This document shows positions 53,601-61,435 of a stretch of DNA of 64,000 nucleotides, in pieces. The DNA comes from BOKV01 sp049289295 (GTDB lineage: Bacteria; Pseudomonadota; Alphaproteobacteria; Rhizobiales; Rhizobiaceae). Each line of letters starts with the position of its first letter. Within the stretch, counting starts at the first letter, position 1. Made by a program: the position numbers and the translations under genes. Below the pieces are notes generated by a model, which was not told the origin of the DNA, did not search any database, and worked only from the letters and a program-made list of their open reading frames with translations. The stretch spans positions 1 to 64,000 of the forward strand of contig JBATLL010000091.1 of the NCBI GenBank assembly GCA_049289295.1, in the 5' to 3' direction.

Positions 53601-54030
53601 CCTCGTGGGAGCCGTGCTCGGCCATTGGCTGATGGGCTTCAATCTCACCATCATGTCACTCATTTCCCTTCTGGGTCTGGCTGGGATCCTGGTCAATGAT
53701 TCCATCGTTCTGGTAAGCAGGATGGACGAGAGGCTGGATCAGGGCGAAGACCTTGCACACGCGGCAATCGGCGCCAGTCAGGACAGGCTTCGCGCCGTTC
53801 TTCTGACTTCTCTGACCACGATTGGCGGGCTTGTGCCATTGCTGTTTGAAAAAAGTGTGCAGGCCCAGTTCATGATCCCGATGGCGCTGACGATCGTATT
53901 CGGTCTAGGCGTTGCCACCTTGATCGTGCTTTTCCTGGTTCCAGCCCTTGTTGGCATTGGCGACGATATCCGCCGGGCTGCAGCGTCGATCTTTGCTGCT
54001 CCCCAGGCGCACGAAACGCCTGCTGAATAG
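50617..54030 (+). CDS. RND-family efflux transporter with an enlarged central region
   Basis: An 1137-residue proton-driven pump of the AcrB/heavy-metal RND superfamily. The relay aspartates are D407 and D408 in GIIVDDAIV, the same numbers as in AcrB. The TM10 counterpart reads GILVNDSIVLVSRM, without the AcrB lysine, as in many divergent RND clades. It is about 90 residues longer than usual because of an insertion at about residues 500-590 between the two halves, containing two extra hydrophobic stretches (LIFSFVFGAAIIALSA and AIFFLVLTAASFLVGALAESIIMLL) and a charged loop. The substrate cannot be told from sequence. It forms an operon with the adaptor gene. Confidence 0.92.
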   Translation: MAMETGRSVLEKGGGLVRLFTRHPNAANLLMVLMILAGIFSIARINTQFFPTLEIKTVTVVVSWPGASAQDVESNILEIIEPEVRFIDGVDKITAYAREGSGTISLEFSQAAEMQKATADVESAVKAITTLPEDSETPRVTRVQFFDRVASISLSGDVPEQTLRIHARKMRDDLIARGIDKVDFTGMRDRELQVEIDEAKLRQLGMSLNEISQRVAGNTRDMPSGNMDGQVEQQLRALAEFKSPRSLGQVEVRSFATGEKVYLSDIAKIHEGFEDGQVQGLSGSGTAIELTIRRAPTADTLVTARILDKYLEDASASLPPGLEVRKYDVAADALMERIMLLVRNGLSGLILVVAILFLFLNSKIALWVAAGIPVAMLATIGIMLVLGQTINMITLFGLIMMLGIIVDDAIVVGEHTATRFEAGDTPLEAAEEGASRMIMPVMAAMTTTLAAFAPIFMIRDTIGQIMSVLPVIVISVLLASLLECFFILPGHLAHALEPSRRRGWSHVRHLIFSFVFGAAIIALSARARQAGIDTPLFSFAAQIAAARSAMPPAIFFLVLTAASFLVGALAESIIMLLRRKKGSATESGNEHEWAFRAAFDNMFERFRSGPFASLVTLAFHWRYVTLAVSVSCVLVLAVGLIAGGRVGFVFFPSPEAENLNANVVFQSGIPEPRARQILNEIGQSLQRTEIELGGEPGSLVSATFSALGRAGQNVGESLAEINVQLLASEFRTVRTGEILKAWRRNLPKLPGVSRISLSERRGGPPGRDIDLELTGADVATLKKAAVEIIDVMSSVPGLSGIADDLPYGKPELIMKLLPRGSALGFTTEEVGRQVRDAFEGAIPRRFASGDEEVAIRLSMDSQLSGMSGLRNLELRTSTGEFVPLTEVVSLTGKQGFSSIQRQDGKTIVSLTGDLDSAVMTTEKAIALLSDSQMPQIAARYGLDWQFAGRALEREKAFADLGYGLMIAIAVIYIILAWTFSSYWRPVAIMLIIPLGLVGAVLGHWLMGFNLTIMSLISLLGLAGILVNDSIVLVSRMDERLDQGEDLAHAAIGASQDRLRAVLLTSLTTIGGLVPLLFEKSVQAQFMIPMALTIVFGLGVATLIVLFLVPALVGIGDDIRRAAASIFAAPQAHETPAE

Positions 54031-54033
54031 GGT

Positions 54034-54462
54034 TCAGTTGAGCACGGGCCTCGCGTCCGGCATGTCCAGCGCGAAAGCCGGAATTGCCGCTTCGAATTCC
54101 TCCCCGGTTTCGTCCTTCATCGTATAGGTTCCGTACATGAAGCCCGATGAGGTGGCGAGTGGGCACCCGCTTGTATACTCGAACCGGTCGCCTGGCCGCA
54201 GCACAGGTTGTTCGCCGACAACGCCCGCACCGCGCACTTCCTCGATTTTTCCGATCGCATTCGTGATGTGCCAGTAGCGCGACACGAGTTGAACGGTAAG
54301 CGCACTTTCATTCATGATCAGCACCCTGTAGGCCCAGAAGAAACGGCTCTTCTCCGGCTCGGACCTGTCAGCAAGATATTGCGGCATCACCTGCACACGG
54401 ATGTTCCGCGTCAGCGCTTCGTAAGTGTCTGTTGTTTGCTGATTGCCAGCCGGCTGTGGCAT
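54034..54462 (-). CDS. apaG: ApaG protein
   Basis: A 142-residue protein with an ApaG/DUF525 immunoglobulin-like domain, linked in enterobacteria to Co2+/Mg2+ homeostasis; its biochemical role is uncertain. The conserved strands are visible in FFWAYRVLIMNES, VQLVSRYWHITNA, the glycine-rich GVVGEQPVLRPGDRFEYTSG and GTYTM. ATG 54462 with GGAGACAGG upstream fits the family; 21 further in-frame codons upstream are not conserved. It is convergent with the RND gene (stops three bases apart) and divergent from the phosphatidyltransferase gene. Confidence 0.93.
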   Translation of the reverse strand: MPQPAGNQQTTDTYEALTRNIRVQVMPQYLADRSEPEKSRFFWAYRVLIMNESALTVQLVSRYWHITNAIGKIEEVRGAGVVGEQPVLRPGDRFEYTSGCPLATSSGFMYGTYTMKDETGEEFEAAIPAFALDMPDARPVLN

Positions 54463-54527
54463 GGCCTGTCTCCTGCTGCTATGCAATCGTATCGGTTCAT
54501 ACCGGTTCGAAGAAGATGGGGCCAATC

Positions 54528-55136
54528 ATGTTCGACGGCAAGATGCGCCATGCAATAGAGCCGCTGCTAAATCGGATGGGGGCCGGTTTGGCAAGTGTCG
54601 GCCTTTCGGCCAATGCCGTTACGCTGATTGCCTTCGGGCTTGGACTTTCGGCAATGGCGGCAATTGCATCTGGCCAATTGCTGAGCGGTCTTGTCCTCGT
54701 TCTCGCAAGCAGACTTGCAGATGGCCTGGACGGTGCCGTGGCACGTGCAACGCGGGGAACGGATTTTGGCGGGTTTCTCGACATCGTCCTGGACTTTGCC
54801 TTCTACGGCATGATCCCCCTTGCATTCGTCCTGCTTGATCCGGCGGCGAACGGTCTCGCGGGCGCGTTTCTGATCACGTCCTTCTATGTCAATGGCGCAA
54901 GCTTTCTGGCCTACGCCATCATGGCTGAAAAGCGGGGATTGAAGACAAAGGCGCGCGGGACCAAATCCCTCTTCTTCACAACAGGACTCGCTGAAGCGAC
55001 TGAAACGCTGGCTGTCTTCTGTGCCATGTGCCTGCTGCCGACCTGGTTTGGCTTGCTGGCCTGGATATTCGGGGCGATCTGCTTCTACACGGCACTGGCG
55101 CGCATACTGGAAGCACGCACCGCTTTCACCGATTAG
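54528..55136 (+). CDS. CDP-alcohol phosphatidyltransferase family membrane protein
   Basis: A 202-residue inner-membrane enzyme with about six membrane helices. The signature D-G-x2-A-R-x8-G-x3-D-x3-D is complete in DGLDGAVARATRGTDFGGFLDIVLD, so Mg2+-dependent transfer of a phosphatidyl group from CDP-diacylglycerol to an alcohol is expected. The short length and lack of neighbours of known phospholipid pathways leave the acceptor alcohol unknown. ATG 54528 has GGGG six bases upstream; ATG 54516 is possible. Its stop codon overlaps the stop of the convergent metZ by four bases. Confidence 0.88.
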   Translation: MFDGKMRHAIEPLLNRMGAGLASVGLSANAVTLIAFGLGLSAMAAIASGQLLSGLVLVLASRLADGLDGAVARATRGTDFGGFLDIVLDFAFYGMIPLAFVLLDPAANGLAGAFLITSFYVNGASFLAYAIMAEKRGLKTKARGTKSLFFTTGLAEATETLAVFCAMCLLPTWFGLLAWIFGAICFYTALARILEARTAFTD

Positions 55137-56347
55137 GCACGCTCGGCCGCACCAAGCGCCTGCGCGATGTCCCCGATGAGATCTTCTGCATCTTCCAGTC
55201 CCACCGACAGACGCACCAGCCCGTCAGTGATGCCCAGTTCTGCGCGAACCTCCGCCGCCAGGTTCTTGTGCGTTGTCGTCGCGGGATGGGTAACCAGCGA
55301 CTTGGCATCACCCAGATTGTTGGAGATACGGATGATGCGCAGTGCGTTCTCGAATGCAAAGGCGCTCGGTTTGCCACCCTCGAGTTCGAACGCTACCAGT
55401 GTTGAACCGCTGCCCATCTGGCGACTTGCCAGTTCGGCCTGCGGGTGATCCGCCCGGCCTGGATAAAGCACTTTGCGCACCTGCTTGCATCCGGCAAGTT
55501 GATCGGCAATTCGCGCGGCACTTTGCGTCTGTGTCGCGACACGCAGTGGCAGTGTCTCCAGCCCCTTGAGCATGATCCAGGCATTGAAGGGACTCATGGA
55601 TGGCCCGGTGTGCCGAAAATAGTCGTGCAGATTCTCTTCGATCCATTTCCTGTCGGAAAGGACAATCCCGCCCAGACAACGGCCCTGGCCATCAATATGC
55701 TTTGTCGTTGAATAGACAACGATGTCCGCACCAAGCTCCAGCGGCCTCTGGTACATCGGCGTGGCAAATACATTGTCCACCACCAGCTTCGCCCCACCGT
55801 CATGGGCGATCTGCGCTATTGCTGCAATGTCGCACAGTTCCAGCGTGGGGTTGGTCGGGCTCTCGAGAAACAGCACCCTGGTGTTTGGCTGCATTGCGGC
55901 CTGCCATTGGTGAAGATCGCGTCCGTCGACCAGCGTGCAACTCACGCCGTAACGCGGCATCAGAGTTTCGATGACCCACCGGCAGGAACCGAAAAGTGCT
56001 CGGGCTGCAACAATATGGTCGCCTGCCCGAACCTGGCAGCCGATTGCCGAAGCGACAGCTGCCATGCCGGAAGCCATGGCGCGCGCATCCTCGGCACCTT
56101 CAAGCATGCACATGCGCTTTTCGAACATGTCGACGGTAGGGTTGGCGTAGCGCGAATAGATGAAACCCGGTGCTTCGTTCTTGAAACGCGCTTCAGCGGC
56201 TTCCGCGCTGTCATAGACGAAGCCCTGCGTGAGGAACAACGCTTCCGACGTCTCGCCGAACTCAGAGCGCAAGGTACCTGCATGGACCATCTGCGTAGCG
56301 GTCCTGAGCTTCGACAGATCGACCTTTTCCAACCCTTTCTGAACCAT
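55133..56347 (-). CDS. metZ: O-succinylhomoserine sulfhydrylase
   Basis: A 404-residue PLP enzyme of the Cys/Met metabolism family that makes homocysteine from O-succinylhomoserine and sulfide. Key features are YSRYANPTV, the PLP-binding lysine in YSTTKHIDGQGRCLGG, and SNNLGDAKSLVTHPATTTH. ATG 56347 is preceded by GGAGG; the frame is open 39 codons further, but that part is the riboswitch leader. Upstream on this strand lie, in order, a promoter, a SAM-II aptamer and an intrinsic terminator, so transcription should fall when S-adenosylmethionine is abundant. Cystathionine gamma-synthase is the main alternative, but the riboswitch association and motifs fit MetZ. Confidence 0.93.
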   Translation of the reverse strand: MVQKGLEKVDLSKLRTATQMVHAGTLRSEFGETSEALFLTQGFVYDSAEAAEARFKNEAPGFIYSRYANPTVDMFEKRMCMLEGAEDARAMASGMAAVASAIGCQVRAGDHIVAARALFGSCRWVIETLMPRYGVSCTLVDGRDLHQWQAAMQPNTRVLFLESPTNPTLELCDIAAIAQIAHDGGAKLVVDNVFATPMYQRPLELGADIVVYSTTKHIDGQGRCLGGIVLSDRKWIEENLHDYFRHTGPSMSPFNAWIMLKGLETLPLRVATQTQSAARIADQLAGCKQVRKVLYPGRADHPQAELASRQMGSGSTLVAFELEGGKPSAFAFENALRIIRISNNLGDAKSLVTHPATTTHKNLAAEVRAELGITDGLVRLSVGLEDAEDLIGDIAQALGAAERA

Positions 56348-56374
56348 CTTGCCTCCAGCGTGCGTTCCACGCAC

Positions 56375-56410
56375 AAAAAAATCCGGCTCGCGAAAGTCGC
56401 CAACCGGATT
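56375..56410 (-). terminator. Intrinsic terminator between the SAM-II riboswitch and metZ
   Basis: On the minus strand AATCCGG (56410-56404) pairs with CCGGATT (56386-56380), with a small inner stem GCGA/TCGC. Together with the stem's last two T, a run of seven T ends at 56375. It lies in the metZ leader, about 28 bases before the start codon, and would end transcripts early. Confidence 0.85.
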
Positions 56411-56418
56411 GCTCGCGG

Positions 56419-56474
56419 CCCTTTTAGCGACTTGTTTAACGTGGCTGCAAGCCGGCCGGCCCAAATCACCACGG
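56419..56474 (-). ncRNA. SAM-II riboswitch
   Basis: The compact SAM-II pseudoknot can be drawn by eye. P1 pairs CGTGG (56473-56469) with CCACG (56444-56440). The conserved TGATTT follows P1 (56468-56463). P2 pairs GGCTTG (56453-56448) with CAAGTC (56434-56429). The conserved tail GCTAAAAGGG occupies 56428-56419. SAM-II aptamers are known from alphaproteobacteria before methionine genes. Here it is followed by a terminator, which points to transcriptional control. Confidence 0.92.
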
Positions 56475-56484
56475 AATTAGGTGT

Positions 56485-56513
56485 GGTTTACCGCTGGAAC
56501 GCGGTTGCGTCAA
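56485..56513 (-). promoter_or_regulatory. Probable promoter of the SAM-II/metZ unit
   Basis: On the minus strand TTGACG (56513-56508) and TAAACC (56490-56485) are separated by 17 bases. The expected start of transcription is just before the aptamer. Confidence 0.5.
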
Positions 56514-56571
56514 TCCGATGATTGGCTATTGCTTGTCCCCAACATGTGCCAATGAGGGCCAGACCGGCAGC

Positions 56572-57684
56572 ATGACAACGCAAAGATCTACAGGAATTCT
56601 GCCTGATAGCGGAATTGCCCAGATGTACCAGAGCGGACAGCTTCGCTCCGGCAAACCTCTGGATCATGACCAGATACAGCCTGCGAGTCTCGACCTTCGC
56701 CTGGGTGAAATCGCCTATCGCGTGCGCGCGTCCTTCCTGCCGGGCCCCGATTCCACCGTCGCTTCGAAGCTTGAACGTTTCAAGCTGCATGAGATCGACC
56801 TGAACAAGGGTGCCGTGCTCGAAACGGGCTGTGTCTATCTGGTTCCGCTCCTTGAAAGCCTCAACCTGCCCCAATCGATTGGCGCATCGGCCAATCCGAA
56901 AAGCTCCACTGGCCGCCTCGACATCTTTACCCGGGTGATTTCCGATCATGGTCAGGGCTTCGATCGCATCACGCCTGGCTATTGTGGTCCTCTCTATCTC
57001 GAAATCAGTCCAAGCACCTTTCCCGTGGTGGTCAGGACAGGGTCGCGCCTGTCACAGATTCGCTTTCGCAAGGGTGTGGCTGCGCTTGACGATCCTGCAC
57101 TTGGTGCGCTTCATGCAGCATCGGGACTGGTGTTTCTGGAAGAGGGCGCGGTTCCGGTCATTCAGGATGGCGGAATCGGCATTTCCATTGATCTCGCGGG
57201 AGATCAAAACGGCCTGATTGGCTATCGCGGAAAGCGCCACACTGGTGTGGTGGACGTGGACCGCAAGGCGGCCTGTGATGTTCTTGACTATTGGGAACCA
57301 ATCCACCGGCGCAATGGCCCGCATGGTGAGGACCTTATCCTCGATCCAGATGAATTCTATATCCTGGTCTCACGCGAAGCCGTGCATGTCCCGCCGCTGT
57401 ATGCGGCGGAAATGGTTCCCTTCGATCCCCTGGTTGGAGAGTTCAGGGTGCACTATGCCGGTTTCTTTGATCCAGGGTTCGGTCATGTGGAGGCTGGCGG
57501 TGCCGGCTCGCGTGCCGTGCTTGAAGTCCGAAGCCACGAAGTCCCGTTCATCCTCGAGCACGGCCAGCTTGTGGGCAGGCTGGTCTATGAACACATGCTG
57601 GACACGCCGAATGCCCTTTATGGCACAGGTCTTGGTTCCAACTATCAGGCACAGGGCCTGAAGCTTTCAAAGCACTTCCGCTGA
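56572..57684 (+). CDS. dcd: dCTP deaminase, long two-part form
   Basis: A 370-residue enzyme related to dCTP deaminase, which forms dUTP (and in bifunctional types dUMP) for thymidylate synthesis. The catalytic-domain patterns are PASLDLRLGE, NPKSSTGRLDIFTRV and the C-terminal FVRHYAGFFDPGF-like segment with LEVRSHEVPF. Ordinary Dcd proteins have about 190 residues; this one is about double, with a second region of the same fold (about 200-370) containing VRSHEVPFILEHGQLVGRLVYE. Such a long form is typical of Hyphomicrobiales. ATG 56572 is used because similarity begins there. It is divergent from metZ. Confidence 0.88.
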   Translation: MTTQRSTGILPDSGIAQMYQSGQLRSGKPLDHDQIQPASLDLRLGEIAYRVRASFLPGPDSTVASKLERFKLHEIDLNKGAVLETGCVYLVPLLESLNLPQSIGASANPKSSTGRLDIFTRVISDHGQGFDRITPGYCGPLYLEISPSTFPVVVRTGSRLSQIRFRKGVAALDDPALGALHAASGLVFLEEGAVPVIQDGGIGISIDLAGDQNGLIGYRGKRHTGVVDVDRKAACDVLDYWEPIHRRNGPHGEDLILDPDEFYILVSREAVHVPPLYAAEMVPFDPLVGEFRVHYAGFFDPGFGHVEAGGAGSRAVLEVRSHEVPFILEHGQLVGRLVYEHMLDTPNALYGTGLGSNYQAQGLKLSKHFR

Positions 57685-57693
57685 AAACGCGGT

Positions 57694-58407
57694 TCACTCT
57701 TCCTGGCAGGGCCAGGTCTGTGGCGTCGTGATATCGGCTGGCAGCTTCGTGTTGCTATCCCCGCATGACATGTCTGCCTGCCACTGCGAAATGCCGGTTG
57801 CTTCGCTCAGGTCCACATTCTCGATACGGGTGAGATAGAAATAGGCGCCGGTGAAATCGATGGGGCTGTGAAAGGTTGCCCCCCGAAGATCGGCCCTGGC
57901 AAGGTTGGCGAAGCTGAAGGAGGTTCCTTCGATATTCGCGCCGGTAAAGATCGCGCGGCCCAGTTCCGATTTCTTGAAATCCACGCCCGCAAGATTGGCC
58001 TTGGTGAAGTCGGCGCGCTGCATTTCAGACTTGATGAAAGTGGCACCGGAGAGATCCGTTCCAGCAAAGGAAGTCCGGAAGCCGACCGCCTTTTCGAAAT
58101 TGGCACCCATCGCCCGGGAATTGTCGAACATCGAGCGCACAAGAGCGGCCTTTGACAGGTTGGCTTTTTCTACCGAACTGTTGCGCAAATCTGTCGAGGT
58201 GAAGTCGGCTTCGCCAAGCTGCGCTCCGGCGAGGTTGCTGCCATCCAGCAGCAGGTTGCGCTTTCTGCAGCCAGACCAGTCCACGCCTGCTTCTGCCCCA
58301 TGATCGCACTGGGCTGCCTGCACTTGGGGTGTGCCAAGCGCAAGCGCCAGAAAAGCAAGGAATACCGGTGACGACCGTCTGATCTTGTTCGATTCTCGTA
58401 TTTTCAT
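57694..58407 (-). CDS. Exported pentapeptide-repeat protein
   Basis: A 237-residue protein with a signal peptide (about 1-32, ending VQAAQ) and a run of A(D/N)Lxx pentapeptide repeats (NLAGAQLGEADFTSTDLRNS through ANLARADLRGATF), which fold as a right-handed square helix. The C-terminal part carries two cysteines (MSCGDS and WPCQEE) that, with CDHG and SGCRKRN near the N terminus, may form disulfides capping the helix. ATG 58407 is preceded by GGAG on this strand. The function is unknown; many periplasmic pentapeptide proteins have no assigned role. It is convergent with dcd, nine bases apart. Confidence 0.82.
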   Translation of the reverse strand: MKIRESNKIRRSSPVFLAFLALALGTPQVQAAQCDHGAEAGVDWSGCRKRNLLLDGSNLAGAQLGEADFTSTDLRNSSVEKANLSKAALVRSMFDNSRAMGANFEKAVGFRTSFAGTDLSGATFIKSEMQRADFTKANLAGVDFKKSELGRAIFTGANIEGTSFSFANLARADLRGATFHSPIDFTGAYFYLTRIENVDLSEATGISQWQADMSCGDSNTKLPADITTPQTWPCQEE

Positions 58408-58472
58408 CGGCTCCGCGCTCTCTGCCATCAACGCTGTCGATGGCCAATCCCGTCCAGCGACAGGAAATTCAG

Positions 58473-60464
58473 TTACCCCTTGTACCGAATATTGTGTCTT
58501 TGCGGAGGATTTGAAAGGCCATGCGTGGTTTTTTCCCAATGAAAGGGGCGGAAAATCAACTGGATGAAAGCGCGCCACCCTGCAAACGAGATCAACAGCC
58601 AGTAGAATGGCAGCGTGGCGAGATACCAGACCGGTTTGTGCCAGCCGGTCATGTTCTGCACAGCTGCCATCATGCACAGATGGCTCGTATACCCTCCCGC
58701 CAGGTTGAAGGCGCACAGGCCCAGCAATGCAAGTGAAGGCGTTGAGTGAATCTCGCCGCTGTTCATGTCGGCAATGAGAAAGGCCGTCTGCAACAGGAAG
58801 AACGGGTGAATCAGCATCGAGACGACAATCGCCGTAATCGTCAGATGAAAGATCATCGTACCGCGCCACCCCAGATCGCGATGAAGCCGGACCGGGTTGC
58901 GGGTATGAACGAGCACCGTTTGCAGCCAGCCTTTCAGCCAGCGCGTCCTTTGTTTCAGCCAGACGCTGAACACCGGCGGAGCTTCTTCCATGGTCGGCGA
59001 TCGCAATGTCCCGCAACGATAGCCTTGCCTCGCGAGGCGCAAGCCAAGATCGGCATCCTCCGTTACATTATACGGGTCCCAGGCACCGATTTCCCGCAGC
59101 ACCGATGTGCGGAAATGATTTGATGTTCCACCAAGTGCAATCGGACCCCCCAGCATTTCCAGCACCGGCAGCATGCCCAGGAACTGGGAATGATATTCCA
59201 TCGAGAAGATGGTCGTTAGCCAGTTCTGCCGATGATTGTGGATGAGCAGCGGTGCCTGCAGGCAGGCTAGCCTGTCGGGAGCGCTCCGAAATCGCGCCCA
59301 TGCCTCCTGCAATTGACCCGGATGAGGACGATCCTCGGCATCATAGACAACTACGAACTCACCACGGCAAAGCGGCAGCGCATAGTTGAGCGCCTTGGGC
59401 TTGGTGCGGGGCAGGCTGGCTGGACATGGCACGATACGAAATCCTGCGCGCAAATTGCTGGCTTCAAGCGCAGTAATCGTTTGCGCGTCATCGGCTTCGC
59501 ACACGAAGAACACTTCCAGCCGGTCCTTGGGCCAGTCAATGCGCTCCATCGCCTCGACCAACGCTGGCACCTGACCCGCTTCCTTGTAGAGCGCGATCAG
59601 GATGGAATAGGTCGGATGTTCAACCGGACTGAACTCATGCGTTGCTGCTCTTGAAAGTCGGGAACTTGCGGGAAGTTGGTCGAGGGCGGCAAGGATGATG
59701 AGCCGCAGCAGGATGATCGCGAGATAGAAAAGCGACAACACACCCCCTGCAATTCCCAGCAGCGCACCGGGATGCCAGTACAGGCCCGTCAGGCCTGCAA
59801 CGACGATGGCGATGAGAAAAACCGACTGCGCAAGCGTGAGGCGATGGGCTGCGGAGTAGTGAGGCAGATCGCGCCGCATGCCGCCATGTGCTTCGCTCAG
59901 ATAGAAATCGCTGTGTCGTGTGAAAATCGCGCCACGCAATGCCTGGGCCGGGCTGAACTCCACCTTGTCGAAGATGCCAGGTTTTTCCGCATGCATCTCC
60001 ATGATGTGGGCATACCCACAGATTTGCGGTGCCGCACTGAGTTGCCTGTTCCCTTCCTCAATCACGATGCAGCCCTGGGCACCGAGATCAGGTGCGCCTT
60101 CCTGCTGGTTCGCAATCGTTGAGGGCTCCGGTCCTTCCAGCCGGAATCTGGCTCCAACCGTTTTCGCCAGTAACTTCTCGTAGGAAACCCGCTCGATTTT
60201 GGCGTTTGCTATCAGAACCTCGCTGGCCAGTGCGCCGTGCAGCACTGCTTCCCGACTGGCCCAGGCCAGAAGTTCAGGGGCAAAACCGTAATCGCGCAGA
60301 AATGCAATGTCCGCATCAGGATCGCACGCGGCGAAAGCGGGATCTGCGGATGCATTGCCGCCATGACGCCGAGGTCTCGCGATCCGCTGATCGGCATTCC
60401 TGTATGGTTGACTGCCGACACGCCGGAACCGAACGGGTGTCGTTAGATGTTCCCCACGATCCAT
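58473..60464 (-). CDS. Family 2 membrane glycosyltransferase with an N-terminal GspE-N-like region
   Basis: A 663-residue polytopic inner-membrane glycosyltransferase. An N-terminal soluble region (about 45-190) resembles the domain found at the start of type II secretion GspE proteins and of some polysaccharide synthases. Two membrane helices (about 210-255) precede the GT2 catalytic domain with the DxD motif YDAEDRP, the acidic TEDADLG and the QRTRWLKG motif of processive synthases. Several membrane helices follow. This is the XagB/BcsA-like arrangement, so synthesis of an exopolysaccharide or a beta-linked glycan is inferred. No polymer-export genes adjoin it. It is divergent from the binding-protein gene, 47 bases away. 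Confidence 0.87.
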   Translation of the reverse strand: MDRGEHLTTPVRFRRVGSQPYRNADQRIARPRRHGGNASADPAFAACDPDADIAFLRDYGFAPELLAWASREAVLHGALASEVLIANAKIERVSYEKLLAKTVGARFRLEGPEPSTIANQQEGAPDLGAQGCIVIEEGNRQLSAAPQICGYAHIMEMHAEKPGIFDKVEFSPAQALRGAIFTRHSDFYLSEAHGGMRRDLPHYSAAHRLTLAQSVFLIAIVVAGLTGLYWHPGALLGIAGGVLSLFYLAIILLRLIILAALDQLPASSRLSRAATHEFSPVEHPTYSILIALYKEAGQVPALVEAMERIDWPKDRLEVFFVCEADDAQTITALEASNLRAGFRIVPCPASLPRTKPKALNYALPLCRGEFVVVYDAEDRPHPGQLQEAWARFRSAPDRLACLQAPLLIHNHRQNWLTTIFSMEYHSQFLGMLPVLEMLGGPIALGGTSNHFRTSVLREIGAWDPYNVTEDADLGLRLARQGYRCGTLRSPTMEEAPPVFSVWLKQRTRWLKGWLQTVLVHTRNPVRLHRDLGWRGTMIFHLTITAIVVSMLIHPFFLLQTAFLIADMNSGEIHSTPSLALLGLCAFNLAGGYTSHLCMMAAVQNMTGWHKPVWYLATLPFYWLLISFAGWRAFIQLIFRPFHWEKTTHGLSNPPQRHNIRYKG

Positions 60465-60511
60465 AAAGCTGCTAAATCGCCCCTTAACGACAACGCCAGA
60501 CAGATTGTGGG

Positions 60512-61426
60512 ATGCCCCAACTTACAGGCATGACGCGAAATATGCGAATCAAAATTGCGGTACGTGGAAATACAATTTATAAGCGTGTTCGCTGGATGGC
60601 TTTGCTGCTGTCGTTTCTGGCTGTGCTGCCTGTTGAACCAGAAGCGCAGGGCCAGGGTGTTTCCATTCCCAATTTCTGGGATCCAGGTGAGCGCCTTGCC
60701 AAGCCGGACATGGACACGGTGGGTCGTATCCGCTTCCTGACCACGACCGATTTTCCGCCATTCAACTTCATAGACCGCAAACGCAGACTGACCGGTTTTC
60801 ATGTCGACCTGGCGCGCGCGATCTGTGCCGAACTTGGAATATTGCCGAAATGCCAGATCCAGGCCGTGCCATGGGATGAGTTGGCGACGGCAATCGAGAA
60901 GGGCGATGGGGAAGCCATCATTGCCGGCATGGACGTCACACCGGATACGGTTTCGCGCTACGAGTTTTCGCGACCATTCATGCGCATTCCCGCACGGCTC
61001 GTCGCGCGGCGCGAAGATGCGATTACCGAACCGATCTATGTAAAGGCCAGGCGGCTTGAAACCGGCCTTGTTTCCGGCTCGGCACATGAAAAATGGTTCA
61101 CGGCAAGTTTCCCCGGATTCCGCACCCGTTCATTCCCCACGCGCCAGGAGGCGCTGGAATCCTTGCGCAAGGACGAGATCGATCTCGTTTTCTCCGACGC
61201 ACTTTCATTGTCGTTCTGGCTGCAGTCGCCCGCTTCGGCTGATTGCTGCAATTTTGCCGGGTCAGCCTATATCGGCGACGGATCCATTGCACAAAACCTG
61301 GTGATTGCCTTTCCCAAGGGCCGCACGGATCTGTCTTCGGCTGCGGACTACGCGCTCAAGGAAATAAACGACAAAGGCATTTTTGCCGAACTTTACCTGC
61401 GTTATTTCCCGCTCGGACTGTACTGA
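60512..61426 (+). CDS. Extracellular solute-binding protein family 3
   Basis: A 304-residue periplasmic protein of the amino-acid-binding family. A signal-like hydrophobic stretch (about residues 28-45; MALLLSFLAVLPVEPEAQ) precedes domain 1 (RIRFLTTTDFPPFNFIDRKRRLTGFHVDLARAIC), where the arginine and aspartate that hold an amino-acid ligand are expected. The hinge and domain 2 follow (GMDVTPDTVSRYEFSRPF; DEIDLVFSDAL). No permease or ATPase gene is nearby, so it may serve a transporter elsewhere or act as a sensor component. ATGs at 60530 and 60542 are also possible starts and give a more usual signal peptide. Confidence 0.82.
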   Translation: MPQLTGMTRNMRIKIAVRGNTIYKRVRWMALLLSFLAVLPVEPEAQGQGVSIPNFWDPGERLAKPDMDTVGRIRFLTTTDFPPFNFIDRKRRLTGFHVDLARAICAELGILPKCQIQAVPWDELATAIEKGDGEAIIAGMDVTPDTVSRYEFSRPFMRIPARLVARREDAITEPIYVKARRLETGLVSGSAHEKWFTASFPGFRTRSFPTRQEALESLRKDEIDLVFSDALSLSFWLQSPASADCCNFAGSAYIGDGSIAQNLVIAFPKGRTDLSSAADYALKEINDKGIFAELYLRYFPLGLY

Positions 61427-61435
61427 GCGCCAAGG

